This document shows positions 35,443-43,468 of a stretch of 56,294 bases of DNA, piece by piece. Source of the stretch: an uncultured Flavobacteriales bacterium (lineage in GTDB: Bacteria > Bacteroidota > Bacteroidia > Flavobacteriales > BACL11); NCBI GenBank assembly GCA_905478185.1, contig CAJQHO010000039.1, positions 1 to 56,294 on the forward strand, in the 5' to 3' direction. Position numbers and translations under genes: made by a program. Numbering within the stretch: the first letter of the stretch is position 1; the number at the start of each line of letters is the position of its first letter. The notes under the pieces were generated by a model. The model searched no databases and had not been told where the DNA came from. It worked only from the letters and a program-made list of their open reading frames with translations.

Positions 35443-36312
35443 ATGAAAAAATATTTAGCAATACTTAGTTCAATATTAATAATCACTTCTTGTGATATTG
35501 AAGATGGTCCTTTTATCACTGATTATGATTCTTATGTAAATCCTGAAAAGAAAGTACTAATTGAGGATTTTACAGGACATTTATGTCCTAACTGCCCAGA
35601 TGCCGCAAGAGAAATAGATGCAATCCATGATATTTATGGAGATCAAATAATTGGTATGGCAATACATGTAAGCAAATCTTTTGCAAGGCCATATCCTGCT
35701 AGTCAGGCTCCAAGCTTTCAATATGATTTTAGAACAAATTGGGGTGATGAGTTAGATAGTTATTATGGAATTTCAGCAATGGGACTTCCAAGAGGAATGG
35801 TGAATAGAATTGGATTCCCAGATAATCATAAACTTGGAAAGGATGAATGGGCAAGTACAGTTGCTTTAGAACTAAAAAAAGATGTTGATTTTACAATACA
35901 TATATCTTCTGATGAAAATTCTATTTCTATAACATCAGAAGTAAAAAATAATATAAGCTCGGAGTACAATTTAGTTGTATGTTTAACAGAAAGTAATATT
36001 ATTAATTGGCAAAAAGATGGACAAGACAATATTGAAGATTACCAACATAATCATGTGCTAAGAACAGTCCTGATAGATGAGAGTCTATCAAGCTCATCTA
36101 ATTATGTAGCTGGACAGCAAATTGAAAGGGTAATTAATTATGATCTTGCTGCTTTAGAGCAATACAATATTGATTACTCTACAAATACTGCTGAATTAGG
36201 GAATGGGAATGCGGGTGACTGGGATGCGTCTAATATGAGTATTATTGCATATATATACAATACAACTACCAAAGAAATTGTGCAAGTTGAAGAATCACAT
36301 CTAAATAATTAA
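35443..36312 (+). CDS. Omp28-related lipoprotein with thioredoxin-like CPNC motif
   Basis: 289 residues. A lipoprotein signal ends at Cys17 (IITSC). Residues 37-150 have a thioredoxin-like layout (KVLIEDFTGHLCPNCPDAAREI) with CPNC at 48-51, then the GLPRGMVNRIGF segment in the cis-Pro position; the rest is a beta-rich domain. It matches the Omp28-related family. It is the second CxxC thioredoxin-fold protein of this operon, this one membrane-anchored. The gap to the upstream barrel gene is 3 bp. Confidence 0.85.
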   Translation: MKKYLAILSSILIITSCDIEDGPFITDYDSYVNPEKKVLIEDFTGHLCPNCPDAAREIDAIHDIYGDQIIGMAIHVSKSFARPYPASQAPSFQYDFRTNWGDELDSYYGISAMGLPRGMVNRIGFPDNHKLGKDEWASTVALELKKDVDFTIHISSDENSISITSEVKNNISSEYNLVVCLTESNIINWQKDGQDNIEDYQHNHVLRTVLIDESLSSSSNYVAGQQIERVINYDLAALEQYNIDYSTNTAELGNGNAGDWDASNMSIIAYIYNTTTKEIVQVEESHLNN

Positions 36313-36324
36313 AAAACTACAATT

Positions 36325-37275
36325 ATGAAAAAATATTTATTTACACTTTTAGCTAGCTTTATTGGATTTAGCTCCTATAGTCAAACAGTACAAAGTATCT
36401 TAGGGCAAGATATAAAGCAAGGGGAAAAACTTATTGAAGCATATTTCACTCCAATGGCAGAAAGTTTTGGAGCAGGTTTAAATAGCGGGTGGTACAATAC
36501 TGCTAAACCTCATAGCTTAGGTGGCTTTGATTTAACATTTACTTTAAATACCGTAATTATTCCAAATTCAGCAAAAACTTTTAATATTTCAGATGGTGGA
36601 GGGACTACATATACCTCTACTGAAGATGAAGCTGCTACTATATTTGGAAATTCTAACACAACTGAAATGACTTATGACATTGGAGCTGGAATTAACAACC
36701 CTAAATTTGACATGCCAGGAGGATTTGAGACTCCAGCTATGCCATTACCAATGTTGCAAGCAGGAATAGGGTTAATAAAAAATACAGCTGTTGACATTCG
36801 ATACATGCCAATGTTAAATGTTGGTGATAACATCAATGTAAACCTTTTTGGAATTGGATTAAAACATGATTTATTACAATGGATACCTGTAGCTGGAGAT
36901 GCTATCCCTATGAGTCTTTCATTACAATGGGGCTATACGAATCTGAATACAGAACTAAAAATAGATGTACATGAAGTTTCACTAAACACCAAGGCTAATA
37001 CAATTAATTTAGTTGCTTCAAAAAGATTATTAATGGTTACTGGATATGCTGGAGTTGGTTACAATTCCTCAACTACTAGTTTTTCTGCAGATGCTGATTT
37101 TGAATTAAGTGGGATTAAATTTGAAGAAAAAGTACAAATGGACTTTGAATCAAAAAATAATTTGAGAGCAAATGTTGGATTTAGATTTAATATTACTCTT
37201 GTTACAATCCAGGCAGATTATACTTTCTCTGAATACCCAACAGCAACACTTGGCTTAGGAGTTAGCTTAAGATAA
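36325..37275 (+). CDS. DUF6588-like outer-membrane protein
   Basis: 316 residues. Signal peptide 1-19 (ending SYSQ). The sequence (IKQGEKLIEAYFTPMAESFGAGLNSGWYNTAKPHSLGGFDL, followed by strands with a central GIGLKHDLLQWIP) fits the DUF6588 family, predicted outer-membrane barrels related to FadL/OmpP1-size proteins. It ends in ATLGLGVSLR rather than an aromatic residue. The function is unknown. It is the fourth gene of the operon. Confidence 0.75.
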   Translation: MKKYLFTLLASFIGFSSYSQTVQSILGQDIKQGEKLIEAYFTPMAESFGAGLNSGWYNTAKPHSLGGFDLTFTLNTVIIPNSAKTFNISDGGGTTYTSTEDEAATIFGNSNTTEMTYDIGAGINNPKFDMPGGFETPAMPLPMLQAGIGLIKNTAVDIRYMPMLNVGDNINVNLFGIGLKHDLLQWIPVAGDAIPMSLSLQWGYTNLNTELKIDVHEVSLNTKANTINLVASKRLLMVTGYAGVGYNSSTTSFSADADFELSGIKFEEKVQMDFESKNNLRANVGFRFNITLVTIQADYTFSEYPTATLGLGVSLR

Positions 37276-37276
37276 A

Positions 37277-37900
37277 ATGAAAAAGAAATTGGCACTTTTT
37301 ATTTTATGTGGATTTCTCATTTCAAATTTACAAGCGCAAAACTTTGGTGGTGGAATAATTTTAGGACTAAGTACCTCACAAGTTGGAGGTGATGATTTGG
37401 GAGGATTTAATAAAGCTGGTTTAATAGCTGGAGTTTTTGCAAATAAATCAATATCACCTTTATTTAGCTTTCAAATGGAAATGACTTTTATACAAAAAGG
37501 AAGTAACAATCCAAAAATGAATGATTACAAAAGTAAGAATGTTGGAACCCCTGATATTTCTCTTTCATATATTGAAGTTCCATTGTTGTTACAGTACAAG
37601 CAAAGTAAGGTGTTAGAAATAGAGGGAGGATTGCAATTTGCAAATTTAATTACTGGTTATTATAATGATACTTATGGAAAAATTTCAACTACAACTATTG
37701 ATCCGTTTATAGATTATGATATTGGATTATTGATAGGTATGGATTACAAATTTTCAGAAAATTTAAGTCTTAATACAAGAATTAGCAACTCGATATTACC
37801 AATTGGTGAAGAGGATTACAACCATCCTACAACATATAATTCTACAAGAAAAGGAAAGTACAATTCAGTTTTAAGTTTTGCAATACATTACAATTTCTAA
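37277..37900 (+). CDS. PorT-family outer-membrane beta-barrel protein
   Basis: 207 residues. Signal peptide 1-20 (ending LQAQ), then an eight-stranded-type barrel (OMP_b-brl_2 fold): GGGIILGLSTSQVGGDDLGGFNK opening, PLFSFQMEMTFIQKGS, SYIEVPLLLQYK, and a final FAIHYNF with aromatic end. The family includes the T9SS assembly factor PorT, but many paralogues exist and I do not claim this is PorT itself. It starts 1 bp after the DUF6588 gene, and its stop overlaps the ubiX start. Confidence 0.8.
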   Translation: MKKKLALFILCGFLISNLQAQNFGGGIILGLSTSQVGGDDLGGFNKAGLIAGVFANKSISPLFSFQMEMTFIQKGSNNPKMNDYKSKNVGTPDISLSYIEVPLLLQYKQSKVLEIEGGLQFANLITGYYNDTYGKISTTTIDPFIDYDIGLLIGMDYKFSENLSLNTRISNSILPIGEEDYNHPTTYNSTRKGKYNSVLSFAIHYNF

Positions 37901-38472
37901 TGAATAAAAAATACAAAATAATAGTAGCAGTAACAGGTGCAAGCGGAGCAATTTATGCAAAAGTGCTTTTTGAAAAACTAGTTCAGTTACAGGTGCAAAT
38001 AGAAGATGTTGGTGTACTTATGAGTGATAATGCAAAGTATGTTTGGGAAACTGAATTAGAGAATACCGATTATAATAATTACCCATTTACTTTTTATGAT
38101 AAAATGGATTTTATGGCTCCTTTTGCCAGTGGTTCGGCAAACTTTTGTACTATGATAATTTGTCCATCTTCAATGGGTACAATGGGCAGGATTGCAGCAG
38201 GAATATCTAATGACTTAACAACAAGAGCTGCTGATGTTATCCTTAAAGAAAGGCGTAAATTAATAATAGTTGCTAGAGAAACTCCACTGAGCTTAATTCA
38301 CATCACTAACATGAAGACAATAACGGAAGCTGGTGGGATTATTTGCCCAGCAACTCCATCATATTACAGCAAACCACAAACTTTTGAGGAATTAGCCGCT
38401 ACTGTTATTGACAGAGTAATAACATTGGCTGGTTTAGAGAATGAATCATATAGTTGGGGGGGAAAGCAATAA
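37900..38472 (+). CDS. ubiX: UbiX family flavin prenyltransferase
   Basis: 190 residues. It begins KYKIIVAVTGASGAIYAKVL, the FMN-binding start of UbiX/Pad1, with ICPSSMGTMGRIAAGISNDLTTRAADVILKERR (near 87-120) and ARETPLSLIHITNM. It makes prenylated FMN, the cofactor of UbiD-type decarboxylases; no ubiD gene is in the window. Its ATG overlaps the stop of the upstream barrel gene (TAATG), so it is translated from the envelope operon. Confidence 0.93.
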   Translation: MNKKYKIIVAVTGASGAIYAKVLFEKLVQLQVQIEDVGVLMSDNAKYVWETELENTDYNNYPFTFYDKMDFMAPFASGSANFCTMIICPSSMGTMGRIAAGISNDLTTRAADVILKERRKLIIVARETPLSLIHITNMKTITEAGGIICPATPSYYSKPQTFEELAATVIDRVITLAGLENESYSWGGKQ

Positions 38473-38515
38473 ATTCCAGACTATTGTGTTATTGTATTTG
38501 TAAACTTTAAAAACT

Positions 38516-38701
38516 ATGTTAGAATTCACAAAAAAAATACTCAGTAAAGTTAGTTTTGATAAAAATCTTTTTAAGAAGGAGCTTTCAAAAAGTGCAAGAT
38601 GGCTCAGCAAACAAGAAGTTCTAACATTAAAAATTTGGGCATTAACAACTTTTTCCCAATATAAAAATACCATCTTAGAAGTTTTTGATCAGATTTCTTA
38701 A
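38516..38701 (+). CDS. Conserved small protein, 61 residues
   Basis: A helical, lysine-rich protein beginning [20 protein letters not shown] and containing [20 protein letters not shown] recall similar ~60-residue proteins in many Bacteroidetes, which supports a real gene, but no function is known. It lies 43 bp after ubiX. A weak -7-like TGTATTTG (38493-38500) precedes it. It is convergent with ruvB, overlapping by 4 bp tail to tail. Confidence 0.7.
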   Translation: MLEFTKKILSKVSFDKNLFKKELSKSARWLSKQEVLTLKIWALTTFSQYKNTILEVFDQIS

Positions 38702-39717
38702 AACAGATTCCCTTGATCAGCAGGTTTTACTTTTCCAAGATGTTTAAACGCAAGCTCAGTTGCTTGCCTTCCTCTAGGAGTTCGCATCAAATACCCTTCC
38801 TGAATTAAATAAGGCTCATATACTTCCTCAATAGTACCAGCTTGCTCACCAACTGCAGTAGCAATAGTTGTAAGCCCAACAGGACCACCTTTAAATTTAT
38901 CAATAATAGTAGATAAAATTCTGTTATCCATTTCATCCAAACCGTGCTCATCAACATTTAAGGCATCCAAAGAATATTGAGTAATTCTCTTATCAATATC
39001 TCCATCTCCTTTTATTTGAGCAAAATCTCTAACTCTTCTTAAAAGTGCATTTGCAATCCTAGGAGTACCTCTACTTCTTCCAGCAATTTCAATAGCTGCA
39101 TCCTTAGCAATACTAACATCTAAAATAGAGGAAGATCGATTTACAATTTTAGAAAGTAAATCCAATTTATAATATTCCAATCTAGAGTTAATTCCAAATC
39201 TAGCTCTCAATGGTGATGTTAGTAAGCCTGAACGAGTTGTAGCTCCAATTAATGTAAATTGATTAAGTTTAATTTGAACAGACCTGGCATTTGGTCCTGA
39301 CTCTATCATAATATCAATTTGATAATCCTCCATTGCAGAATATAAATACTCCTCTACGATTGGATTTAATCTATGGATTTCATCAATAAAAAGAACATCT
39401 CTATCCTCTAAATTAGTAAGTAAACCAGCTAAATCTCCAGGCTTATCTAATACAGGACCAGAAGTAGTTTTAATACTTACCCCTAACTCAATAGCAATAA
39501 TATTAGCTAAAGTAGTTTTCCCAAGTCCTGGAGGGCCGTGCAACAAAACATGATCCAAAGCATCTTCCCTTTGAATTGCTGCTTCAATAAAAACCTTAAG
39601 ATTATTGACAATTTTATCCTGACCTTCAAAATCTTCAAAAAGTTTAGGACGCAAAACTTGCTCCATTTCAAACTCCTCATTCAAGCCTTCTTCTTCCATC
39701 TCGTAATCTTCATTCAT
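38698..39717 (-). CDS. ruvB: Holliday junction DNA helicase RuvB
   Basis: 339 residues of AAA+ motor. Walker A is GPPGLGKTT (61-69), Walker B is FIDEIHR (Asp112, Glu113), sensor 1 is in GATTRSGLL and the arginine-finger region is PLRARFG. A C-terminal winged helix starts near 260. It drives branch migration with RuvA (27796-28380). The -7 element at 39732-39725 predicts a leader of only about 4 nt. Confidence 0.96.
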   Translation of the reverse strand: MNEDYEMEEEGLNEEFEMEQVLRPKLFEDFEGQDKIVNNLKVFIEAAIQREDALDHVLLHGPPGLGKTTLANIIAIELGVSIKTTSGPVLDKPGDLAGLLTNLEDRDVLFIDEIHRLNPIVEEYLYSAMEDYQIDIMIESGPNARSVQIKLNQFTLIGATTRSGLLTSPLRARFGINSRLEYYKLDLLSKIVNRSSSILDVSIAKDAAIEIAGRSRGTPRIANALLRRVRDFAQIKGDGDIDKRITQYSLDALNVDEHGLDEMDNRILSTIIDKFKGGPVGLTTIATAVGEQAGTIEEVYEPYLIQEGYLMRTPRGRQATELAFKHLGKVKPADQGNLF

Positions 39718-39724
39718 GTAGTAG

Positions 39725-39732
39725 CAAAAGTA
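39725..39732 (-). promoter_or_regulatory. Promoter -7 element of ruvB
   Basis: TACTTTTG then C-side context on the minus strand, ending 8 bp before the ATG. It lies right behind the act-operon terminator. If correct, the mRNA is nearly leaderless. Confidence 0.5.
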
Positions 39733-39738
39733 AGCATA

Positions 39739-39767
39739 AAAAAAGGGTCAGAATTATCTGACCCTTT
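39739..39767 (-). terminator. Intrinsic terminator of the actABCDEF operon
   Basis: AAAGGGTCAGA, loop, TCTGACCCTTT; on the minus strand it is followed by TTTTTTT. It lies 22 bp after the actF stop and before ruvB. Confidence 0.9.
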
Positions 39768-39789
39768 AAAATATATTAACAATACAATT

Positions 39790-40974
39790 TTATGTATGTA
39801 AATGTTTAGACTCATCAAGCATTGGATGGTTTTTAGCTTCCATTGGTTCCTTTGCAAGTGTTTTAAAAGTTAAATGAAGTAACAATCCTGCAAATCCAAG
39901 ACCAATTCCGATTTCAGTAAACCCAATATGACCATGAGTATTTAAAGTACCAGGTGCAACCAACAAATATGAGTTTAACCAATGACCAATAAGTATAATA
40001 ACACTCACAAAAATCAATCTACTATTATGCCTTTTAGCATCTCTACTCATTAACAAAATTACTGGTAACACAAAATTAATAATCATAGAAAACCAGAAAA
40101 GGAATTTATAATTCTCAACTTCTAATCTTGCTGTAAAATATGCTACTTCCTCAGGAATATTGGCATACCAAATTAACATAAATTGAGAGAACCACATATA
40201 AGTCCAAACTAAAGAGAAAGCAAAAATCCACTTTCCTAAATCATGAATATGGCTTTCATTTACATCTTTTAAATAACCTTGTCTTTGCAAGTAAAGAGTA
40301 AATAATAAAATAGTTGTAAAACCAATTGCAGCCCACTCCGCAAATACATACCATCCAAATAGAGTAGAAAACCAATGGGCATCAATTGACATGATCCAAT
40401 CCCAAGATGCCATAGCAGAAGTTACCGCAAAGAATACCATAAACCAAGCAGAAGTACTTACACTTTTAAAATGAATTGCAGTCCCCCCTTCTCTATCTTC
40501 AAGTAATGATAATGATCTTAATTTCTTAGCGAAATAATTCCAGCCTAATAAATATATTATTGTTCTGATAATAAAAAATGTAGCATTCAAATATGGCTCT
40601 TTACCAGCTATAATGTAATCATACTCTTCATGCCCAACTGTCATAATTCCTTCATGCAACCAGTGATAAATATGGTTAAAGTGCATAATGGAGGCAACCA
40701 TAATTAATAACATAATAGCACTAAATGCAGGCAGTGCACCCATAATTGCTTCAGGAACTCTTTTAATGACTATTGACCAGCCTGCTTCAGAAACATATTG
40801 CATAGCAACAAAGAACACTGCAAATACTGATATTCCTAAATAGAAATATGTATTGAATAAAAGTGCAGGCCAAGCTCCATGAGGATTTGATACAAAACCA
40901 AAAATTAATGCAATAAGTCCAATAGTCATAAGTACCATTGTAAGATTTTTTGCTTTTTTATTTATTGTAAACAT
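39790..40974 (-). CDS. actF: Alternative complex III subunit ActF
   Basis: 394 residues with about ten membrane helices. It has the ACIII subunit F pattern: FGFVSNPHGAWPALLFNTYFYLGISVFA near the start, WDWIMSIDAHWFSTLFGWYVFAEW (near 190-213) and a His-rich end. With ActC it forms the membrane arms of the quinol:electron acceptor oxidoreductase. It is the last gene of the operon. In many flavobacteria the cytochrome oxidase genes follow here, but in this window a terminator and ruvB do. Confidence 0.93.
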   Translation of the reverse strand: MFTINKKAKNLTMVLMTIGLIALIFGFVSNPHGAWPALLFNTYFYLGISVFAVFFVAMQYVSEAGWSIVIKRVPEAIMGALPAFSAIMLLIMVASIMHFNHIYHWLHEGIMTVGHEEYDYIIAGKEPYLNATFFIIRTIIYLLGWNYFAKKLRSLSLLEDREGGTAIHFKSVSTSAWFMVFFAVTSAMASWDWIMSIDAHWFSTLFGWYVFAEWAAIGFTTILLFTLYLQRQGYLKDVNESHIHDLGKWIFAFSLVWTYMWFSQFMLIWYANIPEEVAYFTARLEVENYKFLFWFSMIINFVLPVILLMSRDAKRHNSRLIFVSVIILIGHWLNSYLLVAPGTLNTHGHIGFTEIGIGLGFAGLLLHLTFKTLAKEPMEAKNHPMLDESKHLHT

Positions 40975-40988
40975 TGTATATTTATTTT

Positions 40989-41558
40989 TTATTTACCTAG
41001 ATTTTGTAATTCTTCTTGCACATAAAGAGTGATTTTCCACCTTTCATCCTCAGAGATTTGACTTGCGTGAGGTCCCATAGCATTTAAACCATAAGTAATA
41101 GCATGAAAAATATGACCAGCTTTTAATTCACACATTGGCACATCACATCTTCTCTTTAATTTATCATCATTATAATGAGGTACTGCTGAATAAATAGGAT
41201 GTGTCACAGTTCCATCCCCTGAGCCAGTTGCCCCATGACAATGCTCACAGAACATTCCATAAAGTGCTTTTCCATCTGCTAAGTTTTCTGTATTATTTTC
41301 TAAAGGATTAACTGCATTTTTACCAGCCAACAAGTAGTCTTCTAAAGTACCATCATAATTAAAAGTAGATAAGTAGCCCCTTGCAATAGTCCCCTCTACA
41401 GGAATACCATCATAACCAGAAATAGTATGCTCAGCATAAGTTTCAATACTAGGTGAGCGGTACATATTAGGCATAAACTCATATCCAGTATCAGATGTGC
41501 ATGAAGATAAGAATACAATACCTGAAATAAGTGCTAATTTTAAAATTAATTTATTCAT
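40989..41558 (-). CDS. actE: Alternative complex III subunit ActE, monoheme cytochrome c lipoprotein
   Basis: 189 residues. A lipoprotein signal ends at Cys20 (FLSSC). A single c-type heme site CEHCH is near 108-112, followed by GATGSGDG, with a probable Met ligand in GLNAMGPHASQ. The N-terminal DTGYEFMPNMYRSPSIETY is typical of ActE. It passes electrons out of the complex. It starts 2 bp after actD and ends 14 bp before actF. Confidence 0.93.
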   Translation of the reverse strand: MNKLILKLALISGIVFLSSCTSDTGYEFMPNMYRSPSIETYAEHTISGYDGIPVEGTIARGYLSTFNYDGTLEDYLLAGKNAVNPLENNTENLADGKALYGMFCEHCHGATGSGDGTVTHPIYSAVPHYNDDKLKRRCDVPMCELKAGHIFHAITYGLNAMGPHASQISEDERWKITLYVQEELQNLGK

Positions 41559-41560
41559 AA

Positions 41561-42082
41561 TTACGCGTCTTTTTCGTTAATTTCAGTAGCCCCAGTTTTA
41601 GTAAGCATGTCTTTAAGAGCAGCTAAATCTCCTTCCACTTCAATTTCCATTAAAAATTTATCATCTGTTGTTCTAGCATCAGGACTATCAGAAACTCCTC
41701 CTGGATATAATCCATTTCTTATCAAATAAGTAATCGACATCAGATGAGCGGCAAACAATACTGTACATTCAAACATAATAGGAATAAATGCTGGCATATT
41801 ATGATAGAAAGTAAAGTTTGGCTTACCACCAATATTCTGTGGCCAATCAATAATCATTATATTATAAATCATTAAAGCAGCTAATGAAAGGCCAATACAT
41901 CCATAAATGAATGCAGTGATTGCCATTCTTGTTTCTTTCAATCCTAAAGCTTTGTCTAAACCATGTATAGGAAAAGGAGAGTAAACCTCCTTAATCTCAA
42001 TTTTATTAGCTCGAATTTCTTTTACTGCTGCTAATAAAACCAGCTCACAATCAAAAATTCCGTATAGTGTATTTTTACTCAT
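41561..42082 (-). CDS. actD: Alternative complex III subunit ActD (DUF3341)
   Basis: 173 residues with two membrane helices (about 60-82 and 100-122). DUF3341 features are IKEVYSPFPIHGLDKALG and GGKPNFTFYHNMPAFIPIMFECTVLFA. It is a structural membrane subunit of ACIII. Its ATG overlaps the actC stop by 1 bp. Confidence 0.92.
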   Translation of the reverse strand: MSKNTLYGIFDCELVLLAAVKEIRANKIEIKEVYSPFPIHGLDKALGLKETRMAITAFIYGCIGLSLAALMIYNIMIIDWPQNIGGKPNFTFYHNMPAFIPIMFECTVLFAAHLMSITYLIRNGLYPGGVSDSPDARTTDDKFLMEIEVEGDLAALKDMLTKTGATEINEKDA

Positions 42083-43461
42083 TATTTCTTGTTTTTATAT
42101 TCAGATCCTGAAGATTTAACAATTGATTTTAATTCTGCTTGTGCAATTACTGGGAAAGTTCTTGCATATAAAAGGAACAATACAAAGAAGAATCCAATTG
42201 TACCTAAATAAATACCTATATCAATAAATGTAGGCGAGAACATGGTCCATGCTGAAGGCAAGTAATCTCTATGTAAAGAAGTAACAATAATTACAAAACG
42301 CTCAAACCACATGCCAATATTTACAAATATTGATAAAATAAATGTTGCAATAAAACTCTTTCTTATAGAACTAAACCAATACAATTGAGGAGTAAGAACA
42401 TTACAAGTCATCATAATGGCATAGGCCCACCAGTAAGGACCAGTTGCTCTGTTCAAGAAAGCGTATTGCTCGAATTCAACACCTGAATACCATGACATAA
42501 ATAACTCAGTTATATAGGCAGTACCTACTAAAGAACCAGTAAGCAAGATAATTATATTCATGTATTCAATATGCTTAATAGTGATGTAAGCTTCCATATT
42601 CACAACTTTCCTCATTATAATAAGTAAAGTCTCTACCATTGCAAACCCAGAAAATAATGCCCCTAATACAAAATAAGGAGGAAAGATTGTTGTGTGCCAA
42701 CCTGGGATAATTGAAGTTGCAAAATCCATAGATACAATAGAGTGAACCGAGAACACTAAAGGTGTAGCTAAACCAGCTAATACTAAAGAAACTTCTTCAA
42801 ATCTTTGCCAATGTTTTGCTTTACCACTCCAACCGAATGAAAGAAAAGAGTAGAGTTGTTTTTTCATTGGAGATACTTTAGCGTCAAATCTATCTCTTAA
42901 CATTGCGAAATCAGGAATCAACCCAATGTACCAGAAAACAACTGATACTGAGAAATAAGTTGAAATTGCAAATACATCCCATAATAATGGAGAATTAAAA
43001 TTTACCCAAAGTGAACCAAACTGATTAGGAATAGGCAATACATAGTAAGCTAACCAAGGTCTTCCCATATGAATTAAAGGGAATAATGCAGCTTGAGCAA
43101 CACCAAAAATTGTCATTGCTTCTGCTGAACGGTTAATTGACATTCTCCACTTTTGACGGAATAATAAAAGTACTGCTGAGATTAATGTTCCCGCATGTCC
43201 AATTCCAATCCACCAAACAAAGTTAGTAATATCCCATGCCCAGTTTACTGTTTTATTCAACCCCCAAGCGCCAATTCCTGTTCCAATAGTGTATGCCATT
43301 GAGACAACACCCCATAAGAAAAGAACTAATGAAAGTGAAAATAAAATCCACCAATATTTATTAGCCTTGCCTTCAACAGGAAATGCAATATCTTTTGTAA
43401 TATCATGGTAGGACTTACTACCAAGAATTAATGGCTCTCTAATTTCTGATTCTTTATGCAT
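42082..43461 (-). CDS. actC: Alternative complex III subunit ActC (NrfD-like)
   Basis: About 459 residues, 10 predicted membrane helices, of the NrfD/PsrC family that forms the quinol-binding membrane subunit. Typical stretches are WWIGIGHAGTLISAVLLLFRQKWR and HSIVSMDFATSIIPGWHTTIFPPYFV. I chose the ATG at 43461 (MHKESEIREPLILG); a longer frame begins inside actB, and the family starts near this Met. It lies 7 bp after the actB stop. Confidence 0.94.
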   Translation of the reverse strand: MHKESEIREPLILGSKSYHDITKDIAFPVEGKANKYWWILFSLSLVLFLWGVVSMAYTIGTGIGAWGLNKTVNWAWDITNFVWWIGIGHAGTLISAVLLLFRQKWRMSINRSAEAMTIFGVAQAALFPLIHMGRPWLAYYVLPIPNQFGSLWVNFNSPLLWDVFAISTYFSVSVVFWYIGLIPDFAMLRDRFDAKVSPMKKQLYSFLSFGWSGKAKHWQRFEEVSLVLAGLATPLVFSVHSIVSMDFATSIIPGWHTTIFPPYFVLGALFSGFAMVETLLIIMRKVVNMEAYITIKHIEYMNIIILLTGSLVGTAYITELFMSWYSGVEFEQYAFLNRATGPYWWAYAIMMTCNVLTPQLYWFSSIRKSFIATFILSIFVNIGMWFERFVIIVTSLHRDYLPSAWTMFSPTFIDIGIYLGTIGFFFVLFLLYARTFPVIAQAELKSIVKSSGSEYKNKK

Positions 43462-43468
43462 AATATAA

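Noticed and set aside
37277-37900. The T9SS assembly protein PorT itself
   Set aside because: The barrel family is large; neither a diagnostic motif nor a T9SS neighbour distinguishes this copy.
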